Source of the DNA: Thermovenabulum gondwanense
GTDB lineage: Bacteria > Bacillota > Thermosediminibacteria > Thermosediminibacterales > Thermosediminibacteraceae
DNA: 64,000 nucleotides
Assembly (NCBI RefSeq): GCF_001601575.1
Contig: NZ_LOHZ01000020.1
Coordinates: forward strand, 1 to 64,000
Direction: 5' to 3'
The notes under the pieces are model-generated. The model worked only from the letters and a program-made list of their open reading frames with translations, did not search any database and was not told where the DNA came from. Both the position numbers and the translations under genes were made by a program. Of this stretch, positions 7,763 through 16,480 are shown one piece after another; the stretch's first letter is position 1, and each line of letters starts with the position of its first letter.

Positions 7763-7856
7763 TTTGCTCTCCTCCTTTATTTAAGTTTCATATTTATTTT
7801 TTGGACTTTTTTAAAATATATTTATACATTTACTGGAAAGGGAAAAGAAAAAAATA

Positions 7857-7885
7857 TTTACAGCGAAATAACTATATAGTATACT
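7857..7885 (+). promoter_or_regulatory. sigma-A promoter for the FmdB-like gene
   Basis: TTTACA (7857-7862), 17-base spacer, TATACT (7880-7885), about 50 bases before the ATG at 7936. Confidence 0.6.
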
Positions 7886-7935
7886 TAAAATTAATAATAT
7901 GAGTTTATCTAACTGAATTAAAGGAGGGCTATATT

Positions 7936-8130
7936 ATGCCGATGTTTGAATATATCTGTAAAGATTGCGGAAATAGATTTGAAGAGCTGAGAAAAGCTAA
8001 TGAAGCTGATTTGCCATTGGAGTGCCCGAGATGCAAGAGCAAAAATACAAAAAAGCTAATTTCACTTTTTGGAACTTCTTCCGGTTCTACCAACGGTGCG
8101 TCGTCATCACCTGTAAGAAAATTTGGTTGA
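7936..8130 (+). CDS. FmdB-family zinc ribbon protein
   Basis: 64 residues. It opens with Met-Pro-Met-Phe-Glu-Tyr-Ile-Cys-Lys-Asp-Cys, the usual start of the FmdB/CxxC regulatory family. Two Cys-x2-Cys knuckles (C8/C11, C30/C33) bind one zinc, and a Ser/Gly-rich tail follows. The family is named after a putative regulator of formamidase or formylmethanofuran dehydrogenase genes, but its general role is unknown. AAAGGAGGG precedes the ATG. It is a single-gene unit with its own promoter and terminator. Confidence 0.88.
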   Translation: MPMFEYICKDCGNRFEELRKANEADLPLECPRCKSKNTKKLISLFGTSSGSTNGASSSPVRKFG

Positions 8131-8144
8131 GCCTCCTGCTAAAT

Positions 8145-8172
8145 AAACCCCAGTTGGGGTTTTATTTTTTTA
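8145..8172 (+). terminator. Rho-independent terminator
   Basis: AAACCCCA (8145-8152) pairs with TGGGGTTT (8155-8162) and is followed by a long T-run. It ends the FmdB transcript just before the mrfA promoter. Confidence 0.8.
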
Positions 8173-8201
8173 TTGTAGGTGTTTTTATTATTTGTTAAAA
8201 T
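8173..8201 (+). promoter_or_regulatory. Candidate promoter of mrfAB
   Basis: TTGTAG (8173-8178), 17-base spacer, TAAAAT (8196-8201). The predicted +1 near 8208 favours the ATG at 8231 over the upstream in-frame TTG at 8192. Confidence 0.5.
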
Positions 8202-8230
8202 ATATTAAAAAACCGGAGAAAGGGATAGTT

Positions 8231-10489
8231 ATGGAGCTTTCTTCACTGCTTGAAAATCTAAAAAAGAAAGAATCTTTCGTAAAAAATGTAACTTACTGGA
8301 AGGTTATACCGGCTAAGGAGGGAGAATATTTTCCCTTCCCTGAACAAATTGATGGGAAACTTATCCGTGCCCTTGTAGAGAAGGGTATAAAAAATTTATA
8401 TTCACATCAGAGGAAAGCCATAGATGAAGTATTAAAAGGAAACAATGCTGTAGTAGTCACTCCTACAGCTTCGGGAAAAACTCTTTGCTATAATATTCCC
8501 GTTATCAATGAAATTTTAAAGAATAATGATTCGAGGGCATTATACCTTTTTCCCACGAAAGCCCTATCCCAGGACCAGGTTTCGGAGCTTTTAGAGTTAA
8601 TAGAAGGGGTAGGTGAAAATATAAAAACATTTACCTATGATGGGGATACTCCTCAGGATGCAAGGGTATTAATCAGAAGGGATGGCCATATAGTAGTTAC
8701 AAATCCCGACATGCTTCATACGGGTATTCTACCCCATCATACGAAATGGATAAAACTTTTTTCAAACTTGAAATATGTGGTGATCGATGAATTACATACC
8801 TATAGGGGAGTTTTTGGAAGCCATACGGCGAATGTGATAAGAAGGCTTAAAAGGATATGTAAATTTTACGGGTCAAATCCGATATTTATCCTTTGTTCTG
8901 CTACAATTTCGAATCCTGGTGATCTGGCCGAAAAGCTTATAGAAGAAAAAGTTACTGTTATTGACAAAAGTGGTGCTCCGACCGGAGAAAAAAATATAAT
9001 ATTTTATAATCCTCCCGTTGTAAACAGACAGTTGGGTATTAGGAAAAGCAGCATTATCGAAGCAAAAAATTTAGCATTAGAATTTTTGAAAAAGGATGTC
9101 AAAACAATAGTATTTGCAAAAAGCCGGTTAGCCGTGGAGCTTATTTTAACCTATATTAGGGAAGGCCTGAAGGAAAACCCGATTTTCAAATCATCTGTTA
9201 AAGGTTATAGAGGAGGATATCTTCCGAAGGAAAGAAGGGAAATTGAAAAGGGCTTGAGAGAAGGAGATATAAAAGGTGTAGTGAGCACAAATGCCTTAGA
9301 GCTGGGTATTGACATTGGAAGCCTTGATTCGAGTATTATCAACGGCTATCCTGGCACCATAGCAAGCACATGGCAACAGATGGGGAGAGCCGGGAGGAAA
9401 ACATCTCTTTCTTGTTCAATATTAATAGCTTCGAGTAACCCTTTAGATCAGTATATTATTAATCATCCCGATTATTTTTTTGAAGCACCCCCGGAAGCGG
9501 GACTTATTAATCCGGACAATATTTATATCCTTGTAAGTCATATAAAATGTGCTGCTTTTGAACTCCCTTTCGAAGAGGGAGAAAATTTTGGCAGTGTTTA
9601 TGTGGAAGAATATCTAAAATTTTTGGAGGATGAAGGAATTTTAAGGCATGTGGATAAACGGTGGTACTGGATGTCCGAAGCTTTTCCGGCTGAAGAAGTG
9701 AGCCTCAGAAGTGCCAGTATGGAAAACTTCGTGGTAATTGATACTACAAATTATACACCGAGGGTGATTGGAGAGGTAGATAGGGCAAGCGCTCCCATGC
9801 TAATTCACGAGGAGGCTATTTATATACACGATGGGCAGCAGTATCAGGTAGAAAAATTGGATTATGAAGAAAAAAAGGCTTTTGTAAAGAAGGTGGATGT
9901 GGATTATTATACAGACGCCAGTGTATCTACAAATATAAAGGTACTTGATATTCTAAAGCAGGATTTTATAAATAGCGTATCGAAGAAATATTTCGGAGAA
10001 GTTCTGGTTACTACAATGGCAACAATGTTTAAAAAGATTAAGCTTTTTACCCATGAAAATGTCGGAGCAGGACCTATAAAATTACCGCCGGAAGAAATGC
10101 ATACTACGGCGTTTTTCTTCACCTTTGAACACAAAAAATTGGAGCCGGAAAAACTACAGCAGGGTTTACTGGGTTTATGTAATGTTCTGGTAAATATTGC
10201 TCCTTTATATTTAATGTGCGATCCTAAGGACATCCGCGGTGTGGTGGAAATTAAGTCGGCTTTTACTAAGCAACCAACTATCTATATTTTTGATAATTAT
10301 CCAGGTGGTGTAGGTTTTGCGGAAAAACTTTATGAAATAGATAGGGTCTTATTGAAGGCGGCAATGCAAGCTATTTTAGAGTGCACCTGTGACGATGGTT
10401 GTCCTTCCTGTGTCGGTCCTGTAGAGGATGTAGGATACTACGCAAAGCAAAGTGCCCTTGAAATTGTTCAGGGGGTGCTAACAGATTGA
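8231..10489 (+). CDS. mrfA: MrfA-like DNA helicase (DEAD/DEAH with DUF1998)
   Basis: 752-residue superfamily 2 helicase of the YprA/MrfA family. Walker A Ala-Ser-Gly-Lys-Thr is near 81-85, Walker B Asp-Glu-Leu-His at 186-189, and the helicase motif VI Gln-Met-Gly-Arg-Ala-Gly-Arg-Lys is in the second RecA domain. A C-terminal DUF1998 domain carries a four-cysteine zinc site near 718-729. In Bacillus subtilis, MrfA with MrfB repairs mitomycin C adducts in a UvrABC-independent pathway. The next gene is MrfB and overlaps it by four bases, which strongly supports the assignment. The ATG at 8231 follows GGAGAAAGGG. Confidence 0.88.
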   Translation: MELSSLLENLKKKESFVKNVTYWKVIPAKEGEYFPFPEQIDGKLIRALVEKGIKNLYSHQRKAIDEVLKGNNAVVVTPTASGKTLCYNIPVINEILKNNDSRALYLFPTKALSQDQVSELLELIEGVGENIKTFTYDGDTPQDARVLIRRDGHIVVTNPDMLHTGILPHHTKWIKLFSNLKYVVIDELHTYRGVFGSHTANVIRRLKRICKFYGSNPIFILCSATISNPGDLAEKLIEEKVTVIDKSGAPTGEKNIIFYNPPVVNRQLGIRKSSIIEAKNLALEFLKKDVKTIVFAKSRLAVELILTYIREGLKENPIFKSSVKGYRGGYLPKERREIEKGLREGDIKGVVSTNALELGIDIGSLDSSIINGYPGTIASTWQQMGRAGRKTSLSCSILIASSNPLDQYIINHPDYFFEAPPEAGLINPDNIYILVSHIKCAAFELPFEEGENFGSVYVEEYLKFLEDEGILRHVDKRWYWMSEAFPAEEVSLRSASMENFVVIDTTNYTPRVIGEVDRASAPMLIHEEAIYIHDGQQYQVEKLDYEEKKAFVKKVDVDYYTDASVSTNIKVLDILKQDFINSVSKKYFGEVLVTTMATMFKKIKLFTHENVGAGPIKLPPEEMHTTAFFFTFEHKKLEPEKLQQGLLGLCNVLVNIAPLYLMCDPKDIRGVVEIKSAFTKQPTIYIFDNYPGGVGFAEKLYEIDRVLLKAAMQAILECTCDDGCPSCVGPVEDVGYYAKQSALEIVQGVLTD

Positions 10490-11730
10490 ATTTAACAGAA
10501 AAATTGAAAACTTTTATCGGGAGCTCAAAAAATAGATTAGATAAAGAGGTTGAAAAAGGCAAATATTTTTGGATTGCAGAAAAGATAGAGGGAAAAATTG
10601 TAAAAACCCCTCTCGGCGAACACATTGAAAAAGAGGTAATTTATGATAATAAATACGAATATTCGGGGGTTAAGCTTTCTGAGGTATTGGAAATTCCAAT
10701 AAACGAGCTGGATTCTGTTTTTAAAAATTTAAGCAAAAAGATAGAAATAGAAAAAATAGCTTTTCTGGATACTGAAACCACCGGGCTTGCAGGAGGTTCC
10801 GGAACATATGCGTTTTTGATAGGTGTGGGATTTTTTGAAAACAATTATTTTAGACTTAATCAGTTTTTTATGCCCGATTATTCGGAAGAACCTTCATTAC
10901 TGTTAAGATTAAAGGAAATTCTATCCGGTTTTGAATTCGTGGTTACTTTTAATGGTAAAATATACGATGTGCCCCTGTTGATTACCAGGTATGTTATAAA
11001 TAAAATGAATCCTCCTTTTCATGAGCTATGCAATCTGGATTTACTTACAGTATCGAGAAGAATATTTAAGAAAAGATTAAAAAGTGTGGCTTTGGGCAAC
11101 CTGGAAAGACAGCTTTTTTACATGGAAAGAGAAAACGATATACCGGGTTATATGATTCCAGCAGTTTATTTTAATTATTTAAGAACAAGCAGGGCAGAGG
11201 ATTTAATACCCATCTTTTTTCATAACCAAAAGGATATCCTTTCTATGGTAAACTTGTTATATACAATTTTTGATGTGGTAAAAAACCCCTTAGGTTCTAA
11301 TCTGTGTAGAGGCGAAGATTACATATGCATAGCGAAATTGTACGAGGAAAAAGGAGATTTTCAAAAAAGTATCGAATGTTATAAAAAGGCCATAGAGTCG
11401 GAAAATATTAAAGAAGAGGCCTGCATAAAGCTTTCTTTGTTGTATAAGAAATTGAAGATGTGGGATGAAGCGGTGTCCATGTGGATGGAAATGGCTGAAA
11501 AAAACATTGGTACCCTAATTGCACTGGAGGAGCTCTCAAAATACTTTGAGCACATCGAAAAAAATTACGATAAAGCTATAAAGGAGGTAGAAAGGGCTCT
11601 TCATATTTTGAGTTTAAAGAAAAGATTGCTTAATCAACCGGATGATAAGAAACTTTTAGAGTTTAAAAAAAGGCTTGATAGGTTGAAGGATAAAAGATTA
11701 AAAAACAAAGGACAGATTTTTTTAATGTAA
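10486..11730 (+). CDS. mrfB: MrfB-like DEDD exonuclease with TPR-like tail
   Basis: 414 residues, YprB/MrfB family. The RNase H-like exonuclease core spans about 85-270: Asp95-x-Glu97 in Asp-Thr-Glu-Thr-Thr-Gly (Exo I), Phe-Asn-Gly-Lys-x-Tyr-Asp (Exo II) and His-Asn-Gln-Lys-Asp-Ile (Exo III). Helical TPR-like repeats at about 280-360 probably mediate protein contact. It acts with MrfA to excise damaged DNA. TTG at 10486 lies within the TTGA overlap with the end of mrfA, so the two are made together. Confidence 0.87.
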   Translation: MNLTEKLKTFIGSSKNRLDKEVEKGKYFWIAEKIEGKIVKTPLGEHIEKEVIYDNKYEYSGVKLSEVLEIPINELDSVFKNLSKKIEIEKIAFLDTETTGLAGGSGTYAFLIGVGFFENNYFRLNQFFMPDYSEEPSLLLRLKEILSGFEFVVTFNGKIYDVPLLITRYVINKMNPPFHELCNLDLLTVSRRIFKKRLKSVALGNLERQLFYMERENDIPGYMIPAVYFNYLRTSRAEDLIPIFFHNQKDILSMVNLLYTIFDVVKNPLGSNLCRGEDYICIAKLYEEKGDFQKSIECYKKAIESENIKEEACIKLSLLYKKLKMWDEAVSMWMEMAEKNIGTLIALEELSKYFEHIEKNYDKAIKEVERALHILSLKKRLLNQPDDKKLLEFKKRLDRLKDKRLKNKGQIFLM

Positions 11731-11767
11731 AAAATATATAATCAAAAACAAAAGGAGGTAATTTTCC

Positions 11768-12289
11768 ATGAAGGATGCCCTTTTATTAGCCGCACAGCTA
11801 ATGGCTGTTTCTGCCAGAACGGCACCAAAGGCTGCAGGAAGGGATTTCGTAGAAATAAAAATTATAGAAGGTGAAGATGTCAAAAAATTGGCAAGGGAAA
11901 TGCACGAATACGGAAAAACGACCGGTAAAGCGAATTTTGATAGGGATGGTAAGAATGTTGAAGACTCTGAAGTAGTAATTTTAATTTCCCTTAAAGATGC
12001 AAAACCTGTAGGATTGAACTGCGGAGCATGCGGTTATTCTGAATGTGCGCAACTTCCTGAATTTATAGAAGGTCCGGAGTTTAAAGGGCCCATCTGTGCA
12101 TGGAGATTAATGGACCTCGGTATTGCCATGGGATCTGCGGTAAAGACTGCAAGCCTGTTAAACGTAGACAACAGGATTATGTACAGAATAGGTGTTTTGG
12201 CAAGAAAAATGGGCTTAATAGAGGGCGAAGTAGTGGTAGGGATTCCCCTTTCTGCGACGGGAAAAAATATATACTTCGATAGAAAATAA
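11768..12289 (+). CDS. DUF2148 ferredoxin-like protein
   Basis: 173 residues of the DUF2148 family. A central Cys-Gly-Ala-Cys-Gly-Tyr-x2-Cys and a further Cys in Pro-Ile-Cys-Ala-Trp about 20 residues later provide four ligands for a likely 4Fe-4S cluster. The flanking regions are helical, and an N-terminal Met-Ala-Val-Ser-Ala-Arg-Thr-Ala-Pro-Lys patch is typical of the family. No function is established; relatives are common in anaerobes. AAAGGAGGT precedes the ATG at 11768. It lies 37 bases after mrfB, with no terminator seen between, so it may be on the same transcript. Confidence 0.85.
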   Translation: MKDALLLAAQLMAVSARTAPKAAGRDFVEIKIIEGEDVKKLAREMHEYGKTTGKANFDRDGKNVEDSEVVILISLKDAKPVGLNCGACGYSECAQLPEFIEGPEFKGPICAWRLMDLGIAMGSAVKTASLLNVDNRIMYRIGVLARKMGLIEGEVVVGIPLSATGKNIYFDRK

Positions 12290-12366
12290 TATAATAAAAT
12301 AACGAAACGCGGTGTAATTTTAAACTGAATTTTCTTGCATTTATTAGTTATATTTTATTTTTGAGG

Positions 12367-12392
12367 TCATTATGTTTTGAAAAGCATAACGA
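12367..12392 (+). promoter_or_regulatory. Palindromic operator candidate upstream of tupA
   Basis: TTATGTTTT-GA-AAAGCATAA (12370-12389) is a 20-base near-perfect palindrome with one G-T. It extends by outer matches at 12367-12368 with 12391-12392. The half-site (CG/CA)TTATG resembles the outer arms of ModE-type oxyanion-regulator sites. It overlaps a possible weak promoter (TTGAGG 12361-12366, CATAAC 12385-12390), so binding would repress. The regulator is not in the window. Confidence 0.4.
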
Positions 12393-12426
12393 ATTCTAAG
12401 AAATATTCTGGAAGGGAAGAGTTACC

Positions 12427-13326
12427 ATGCTTTATAAAAACAAAAAAATTCTAAAAATATATATCCCTTTATTAACGGTAATTATTCTAACCTTAGCCCT
12501 GTTTGTGACGGGTTGCTTTAAAAAGGAAGCAAAAAAAGAAATAATACTAGCAACTACAACAAGCACTCAAGACAGCGGACTTTTGGATAAATTGATTCCG
12601 TTGTTTGAACAAAAAACGGGTTATAAAGTAAAGATAATCGCCGTAGGTTCGGGACAGGCGCTGGCAATGGGAGAACGGGGTGATGCCGATGTGTTACTCG
12701 TTCATTCTCCCCAGGAAGAAGAAAAATTAGTCGAAAAAAAAGCAGTAATTAACCGGCATCTTGTTATGCACAACGACTTTATACTCGTTGGACCTGAGGA
12801 AGATCCTTCAGGTGTAAGAAATACTACCGATATATTTGAGGCATTTAAAACTATTGCAAAGAATAAAGCCTTATTTGTGTCAAGGGGGGATAACTCGGGG
12901 ACGCATAAAAAGGAATTGGAAATATGGAAAGGTGCAGGTATAACTGATTTTGAAAAAGCTTCCTGGTACCAATCCACCGGGCAGGGTATGGGGGCAAGTT
13001 TGGATGTGGCTTCCGAGAAAAAGGCTTACATTTTAACCGATAGGGCTACGTATTTAGCAAAAAAGAAAAAGTTAGACCTGGTAATTTTGAAACATGGCGA
13101 TAAAACTCTTTTAAATATATACCACGTTATGCAACCCAATCCGGAATATATAAAAGGTGTTAATCCCGGAGTGGCAAAGCTTTTAAATGTGGATGGTGCA
13201 GAAAAATTTATAAAATTTATGATTGATTCTTCCACTCAAAAGATAATAGGGGAATTTGGTAAGGATATGTTCGGTGAGCCTTTATTTACACCCGATGCAG
13301 GTAAAAAAGAAAATGATTTAAATTAA
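12427..13326 (+). CDS. tupA: Tungstate ABC transporter, substrate-binding lipoprotein
   Basis: 299 residues. A signal peptide ends in a lipobox with Cys30 (Val-Thr-Gly-Cys), giving a lipoprotein anchored outside the membrane. The mature protein begins with the family signature Ala-Thr-Thr-Thr-Ser-Thr-Gln-Asp-Ser-Gly-Leu, whose Thr/Ser residues bind the oxyanion. Gly-Ser-Gly-Gln-Ala and Ser-Arg-Gly-Asp-x-Ser-Gly-Thr-His further match TupA rather than ModA. It captures tungstate with high affinity for tungsten enzymes such as aldehyde:ferredoxin oxidoreductases. It heads the tupABC operon. Confidence 0.9.
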   Translation: MLYKNKKILKIYIPLLTVIILTLALFVTGCFKKEAKKEIILATTTSTQDSGLLDKLIPLFEQKTGYKVKIIAVGSGQALAMGERGDADVLLVHSPQEEEKLVEKKAVINRHLVMHNDFILVGPEEDPSGVRNTTDIFEAFKTIAKNKALFVSRGDNSGTHKKELEIWKGAGITDFEKASWYQSTGQGMGASLDVASEKKAYILTDRATYLAKKKKLDLVILKHGDKTLLNIYHVMQPNPEYIKGVNPGVAKLLNVDGAEKFIKFMIDSSTQKIIGEFGKDMFGEPLFTPDAGKKENDLN

Positions 13327-13345
13327 AAAATTAGAGGGAATTTTT

Positions 13346-14038
13346 ATGAATACAATCTTAGAAGGTATAAAAAAGGGATTAATGATGCTATTTTCCTTCA
13401 ATAAAGAGGTCTACGGTATAGCCTTTTTTTCCCTGAAAGTTTCTTTAACTGCCACATTAATAAGCGTAATAGTAGCTTTTCCCATCGCTATGTTTTTGGC
13501 TCTGAAGGATTTTCCTGGGAAAAAGGCAGTAATAAGTTTTGTAAATTTAGGGATGAGTCTACCGCCAACAGTAGTAGGGTTATGGGTTAGCCTAATATTG
13601 TGGAGAAGTGGCCCCCTGGGAATTTTTAGGCTAATTTACACTCCTGCTGCATTAATAATAGCGCAAACTGTTATTTCCACGCCTATAGTGTTATCCCTTG
13701 CCACTGCTGCCTTCCAGCAATTAGACCATAAACTGAAATGGCAAATTATGTCTCTCGGAGCGACACCGCTGCAGTTGATGTACCTTATGGCTAAGGAAGC
13801 ACGGTATTCTTTAATGGCTGCAATTATAGCCGGGTTTGGAGGAGCTATATCGGAGGTTGGAGCTTCCATGATGGTAGGGGGAAATATTGAAGGCTATACC
13901 CGGGTCCTGACAACAGCTATTGTCATGGAAACCAGCAAAGGAAACTTTGAGACGGCCCTGGCTTTAAGTATAATATTAATGACTTTATCTTATTTGGCCA
14001 CTTTTTGGCTTACTTTTATACAGCAGCGGAGGTCTTAA
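13346..14038 (+). CDS. tupB: Tungstate ABC transporter permease
   Basis: 230 residues with about five or six membrane helices (near 28-55, 65-90, 97-120, 150-175 and 200-225). The cytoplasmic EAA-like loop that docks the ATPase has Glu-Ala-Arg-Tyr-Ser and Gly-Phe-Gly-Gly-Ala-Ile-Ser-Glu-Val-Gly. It forms the membrane channel for tungstate and sits between tupA and tupC with almost no spacing. AGAGGG precedes the ATG at 13346. Confidence 0.9.
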   Translation: MNTILEGIKKGLMMLFSFNKEVYGIAFFSLKVSLTATLISVIVAFPIAMFLALKDFPGKKAVISFVNLGMSLPPTVVGLWVSLILWRSGPLGIFRLIYTPAALIIAQTVISTPIVLSLATAAFQQLDHKLKWQIMSLGATPLQLMYLMAKEARYSLMAAIIAGFGGAISEVGASMMVGGNIEGYTRVLTTAIVMETSKGNFETALALSIILMTLSYLATFWLTFIQQRRS

Positions 14039-14040
14039 AG

Positions 14041-14724
14041 ATGAATATAATTGAAGGTTATAATATTCAGGTAAAATCCAAAGATAAGTTAATTTTAAAC
14101 ATAAACGAAATAAAAATTCCTCAGGGAAGAGTTTTTGCCTGTATTGGTCCGAATGGCGCAGGGAAAAGTACTCTTATAAGAGTGTTGACCTTTTTACAAA
14201 ATCCGCATAAAGGTGAAATTTTTTACAATGGAGAGAAAGTGAGGCAAAAGGAAATAATAAAAATAAGAAGAAAAATGGCGGTGGTCTTTCAGGAACCCTT
14301 ATTACTTAATACTACTGTAAAAGAAAATATTCTTTTAGGGCTAAAAATCAGGGGAGTTGATTCAAAAACTGCGGAAAAAAAGGCCAGGTTCTGGATGGAA
14401 AAATTAAAAGTAAGTCATTTAGAAAAAAGATGGGCAAGGTTATTATCAGGTGGTGAGGCTAAAAGGGTGAGCATAGCCAGAGCCTTAGCTTTGGAGCCGG
14501 AAATAATTTTTTTGGATGAACCCTTTGCTAATTTAGACGAATTCGGTAAAGGCGATTTGTTGATGGAGCTCACCGAAATATTAAAATCCACATCAATGAC
14601 TGCTTTTTTCGTAAGCCATGAAAAGAAGGAAATATCGGTTCTTGCCGATAGGGGCATTATTTTAGAAAGCGGGAAAATAATAAAACAGGGTAGTATAGAG
14701 GAAATATTAACATTAGATTATTAG
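14041..14724 (+). CDS. tupC: Tungstate ABC transporter ATP-binding protein
   Basis: 227 residues, ABC ATPase. Walker A Gly-Pro-Asn-Gly-Ala-Gly-Lys-Ser-Thr is near 36-44, Q-loop Phe-Gln-Glu-Pro near 84, signature Leu-Ser-Gly-Gly-Glu near 137, Walker B Ile-Ile-Phe-Leu-Asp-Glu-Pro and a switch His follow. The start is ATG at 14041, two bases after the tupB stop, with GGAGGT at proper spacing. An in-frame ATG at 14005 inside tupB lacks a ribosome site. Confidence 0.9.
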   Translation: MNIIEGYNIQVKSKDKLILNINEIKIPQGRVFACIGPNGAGKSTLIRVLTFLQNPHKGEIFYNGEKVRQKEIIKIRRKMAVVFQEPLLLNTTVKENILLGLKIRGVDSKTAEKKARFWMEKLKVSHLEKRWARLLSGGEAKRVSIARALALEPEIIFLDEPFANLDEFGKGDLLMELTEILKSTSMTAFFVSHEKKEISVLADRGIILESGKIIKQGSIEEILTLDY

Positions 14725-14750
14725 AAATACAAAAATACACATGTTAAACA

Positions 14751-14779
14751 TTGCTAAAAAATCTACTTCATGCTATAAT
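14751..14779 (+). promoter_or_regulatory. sigma-A promoter of the glyS T-box transcript
   Basis: TTGCTA (14751-14756), 17-base spacer, TATAAT (14774-14779), just upstream of the T-box Stem I. Confidence 0.7.
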
Positions 14780-14789
14780 ATACTAAAAT

Positions 14790-15010
14790 TTATTTTGGCC
14801 TCAGTAAAGTGCCTTTTCCCTGCCAAAAGCGAGCGAAGGTTGGTGGAAGCTTCGCGGTAAAAAAGGCATGTGGCAGCTGAGGTGATTAAAGAAACTAAGT
14901 AAAAAATATATTTTTCATTTTAAAGTGGCAGGTGATAACCTGCAACTAGGGTGGAACCGTCCGGAAAGGACCCCTAGGCCTTTTAAGGTCTTGGGGTTTA
15001 ATTTTTTATA
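14790..15010 (+). promoter_or_regulatory. Glycine T-box riboswitch
   Basis: Stem I is closed by CCTCAG (14799-14804) with CTGAGG (14877-14882) and includes the AGTA-type internal motif after its 5' arm. The specifier is read as GGC followed by A, near 14872, matching glycine. The conserved T-box AGGGTGGAACCG lies at 14948-14959. A terminator hairpin (about 14970-14997 plus T-run) competes with the antiterminator. Uncharged tRNA-Gly binding should favour read-through into the glycyl-tRNA synthetase gene, which fits. Confidence 0.9.
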
Positions 15011-15037
15011 CCAAAAATTAATGGAAAGGGGTTTAGT

Positions 15038-16417
15038 ATGGCTGATACCGGAGAAAAATTGATGAACAAAATAGTATCCTTATGTAAAAGGAGAGGTTTT
15101 GTCTATCAGGGTTCGGAGATTTACGGAGGACTTGCCAATACCTGGGATTACGGACCTTACGGAGCAGAATTGAAGCAGAACATAAAAAGGTATTGGTGGA
15201 AAAAAGTTGTCCATGAAAGGGACGATGTGGTTGGACTTGACAGCGCTATTTTAATGCATCCCAAAGTATGGGAAGCTTCGGGGCATGTTGCGGGGTTTAA
15301 CGATGCTCTGATTGATTGTAAAAATTGTAAGTCCAGGTTTAGAGCTGACCATCTTATTGAAGAGACCTTAGGGCTTCATGTAGAGGGCAAAAGTGTAAAA
15401 GAATTGTCTGAAATTGTACATGACAACAAGGTGAAATGTCCGGTATGCGGGGCGGTAGATTGGACCGACGCAAGGGTATTTAACCTCATGTTTAAGACCC
15501 ACCAGGGGGTTACCGAAGATTCAAGCTCTATCGTTTATTTAAGACCGGAAACAGCTCAGGGTATATTTGTAAATTTTAAGAATATAGTGGATACCTGCAG
15601 GGTTAAGCTTCCCTTTGGAATTGCCCAGATAGGTAAGGCTTTTAGAAATGAAATAACTCCGGGCAATTTCATTTTTAGAACAAGGGAATTTGAACAAATG
15701 GAATTGGAATTTTTCGTAAAACCGGGAGAGGATATGGAGTGGTTTGATTACTGGAGAAATTTCACCATGGAATTTTTTACATCGCTCGGGGTCAAAAAAG
15801 AAAATTTAAGGCTTAGAGACCATTCACCCGAAGAATTATCCCATTATTCAAAGGCTACCACGGATTTAGAGTACAATTTCCCCTTCGGCTGGGGTGAGTT
15901 ATGGGGCGTAGCTAACAGAACCGATTTTGATTTGTCCAGGCATATGGAATATTCTGGGAAAGCCTTAACGTATTTTGATCAGGAAGAACAAAAACATATA
16001 ATCCCCTATGTCATAGAACCTTCCTTAGGTGTGGATCGAGCCATGCTTGCTATACTATGCGATGCTTATAGAGAGGAAGAAGTTGAGGGAGAAACCAGGG
16101 TGGTTCTGGGGTTAAGTCCGGTCATGGCTCCTGTAAAATGTGCTGTACTGCCCTTATTTAAAAAGGAACCTTTAGAAGAACTGGCGAGAAAGATATACCA
16201 TGACCTGAAGAAGGTCTTTACCGCTGAATACGATAATGCAGGAAGTATAGGAAAAAGGTACAGGAGACAGGACGAGATAGGTACTCCCTACTGCATCACC
16301 GTGGATTACGAAAGTTTAAACGATAATAAAGTCACGGTAAGGGATAGGGACACCATGCTTCAGGACAGGATAGAAATCAGCAAGGTAAAGGAATATTTGG
16401 AAGAAAGATTAATATAA
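15038..16417 (+). CDS. glyS: Glycyl-tRNA synthetase, dimeric single-chain type
   Basis: 459-residue class II synthetase of the alpha2 type, not the GlyQ/GlyS tetramer. It charges tRNA-Gly in the cytosol. It opens with [16 protein letters not shown], has a Cys-x2-Cys pair (Asn-Cys-Lys) and a second Cys-Pro-Val-Cys pair in the inserted zinc-like loop, motif 2 Phe-Arg-Asn-Glu-Ile-Thr-Pro, motif 3 Gly-Val-Asp-Arg-Ala, and a C-terminal anticodon-binding domain. The ATG at 15038 has AAAGGGG upstream. The gene is controlled by the Gly T-box. Confidence 0.95.
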   Translation: MADTGEKLMNKIVSLCKRRGFVYQGSEIYGGLANTWDYGPYGAELKQNIKRYWWKKVVHERDDVVGLDSAILMHPKVWEASGHVAGFNDALIDCKNCKSRFRADHLIEETLGLHVEGKSVKELSEIVHDNKVKCPVCGAVDWTDARVFNLMFKTHQGVTEDSSSIVYLRPETAQGIFVNFKNIVDTCRVKLPFGIAQIGKAFRNEITPGNFIFRTREFEQMELEFFVKPGEDMEWFDYWRNFTMEFFTSLGVKKENLRLRDHSPEELSHYSKATTDLEYNFPFGWGELWGVANRTDFDLSRHMEYSGKALTYFDQEEQKHIIPYVIEPSLGVDRAMLAILCDAYREEEVEGETRVVLGLSPVMAPVKCAVLPLFKKEPLEELARKIYHDLKKVFTAEYDNAGSIGKRYRRQDEIGTPYCITVDYESLNDNKVTVRDRDTMLQDRIEISKVKEYLEERLI

Positions 16418-16438
16418 AACGCATAAATCCCGAATTTT

Positions 16439-16477
16439 ATGCCCACTCTAAAATTGAGATAAATAAGGAGTGGGCAT
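16439..16477 (+). terminator. Hairpin after glyS that also covers the next gene's ribosome site
   Basis: ATGCCCACTC (16439-16448) pairs perfectly with GAGTGGGCAT (16468-16477) around a 19-base loop. It could end the glyS transcript, though the T-run (ATTTTA) is poor. The right arm contains most of the AAGGAG sequence serving the gene at 16481, so the hairpin may block its translation instead. Confidence 0.5.
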
Positions 16478-16480
16478 TTT

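Noticed and set aside
12290-12426. Molybdenum or tungsten cofactor riboswitch upstream of tupA
   Set aside because: The leader is short and I see no complex conserved fold, only the palindrome, which better fits a protein operator.
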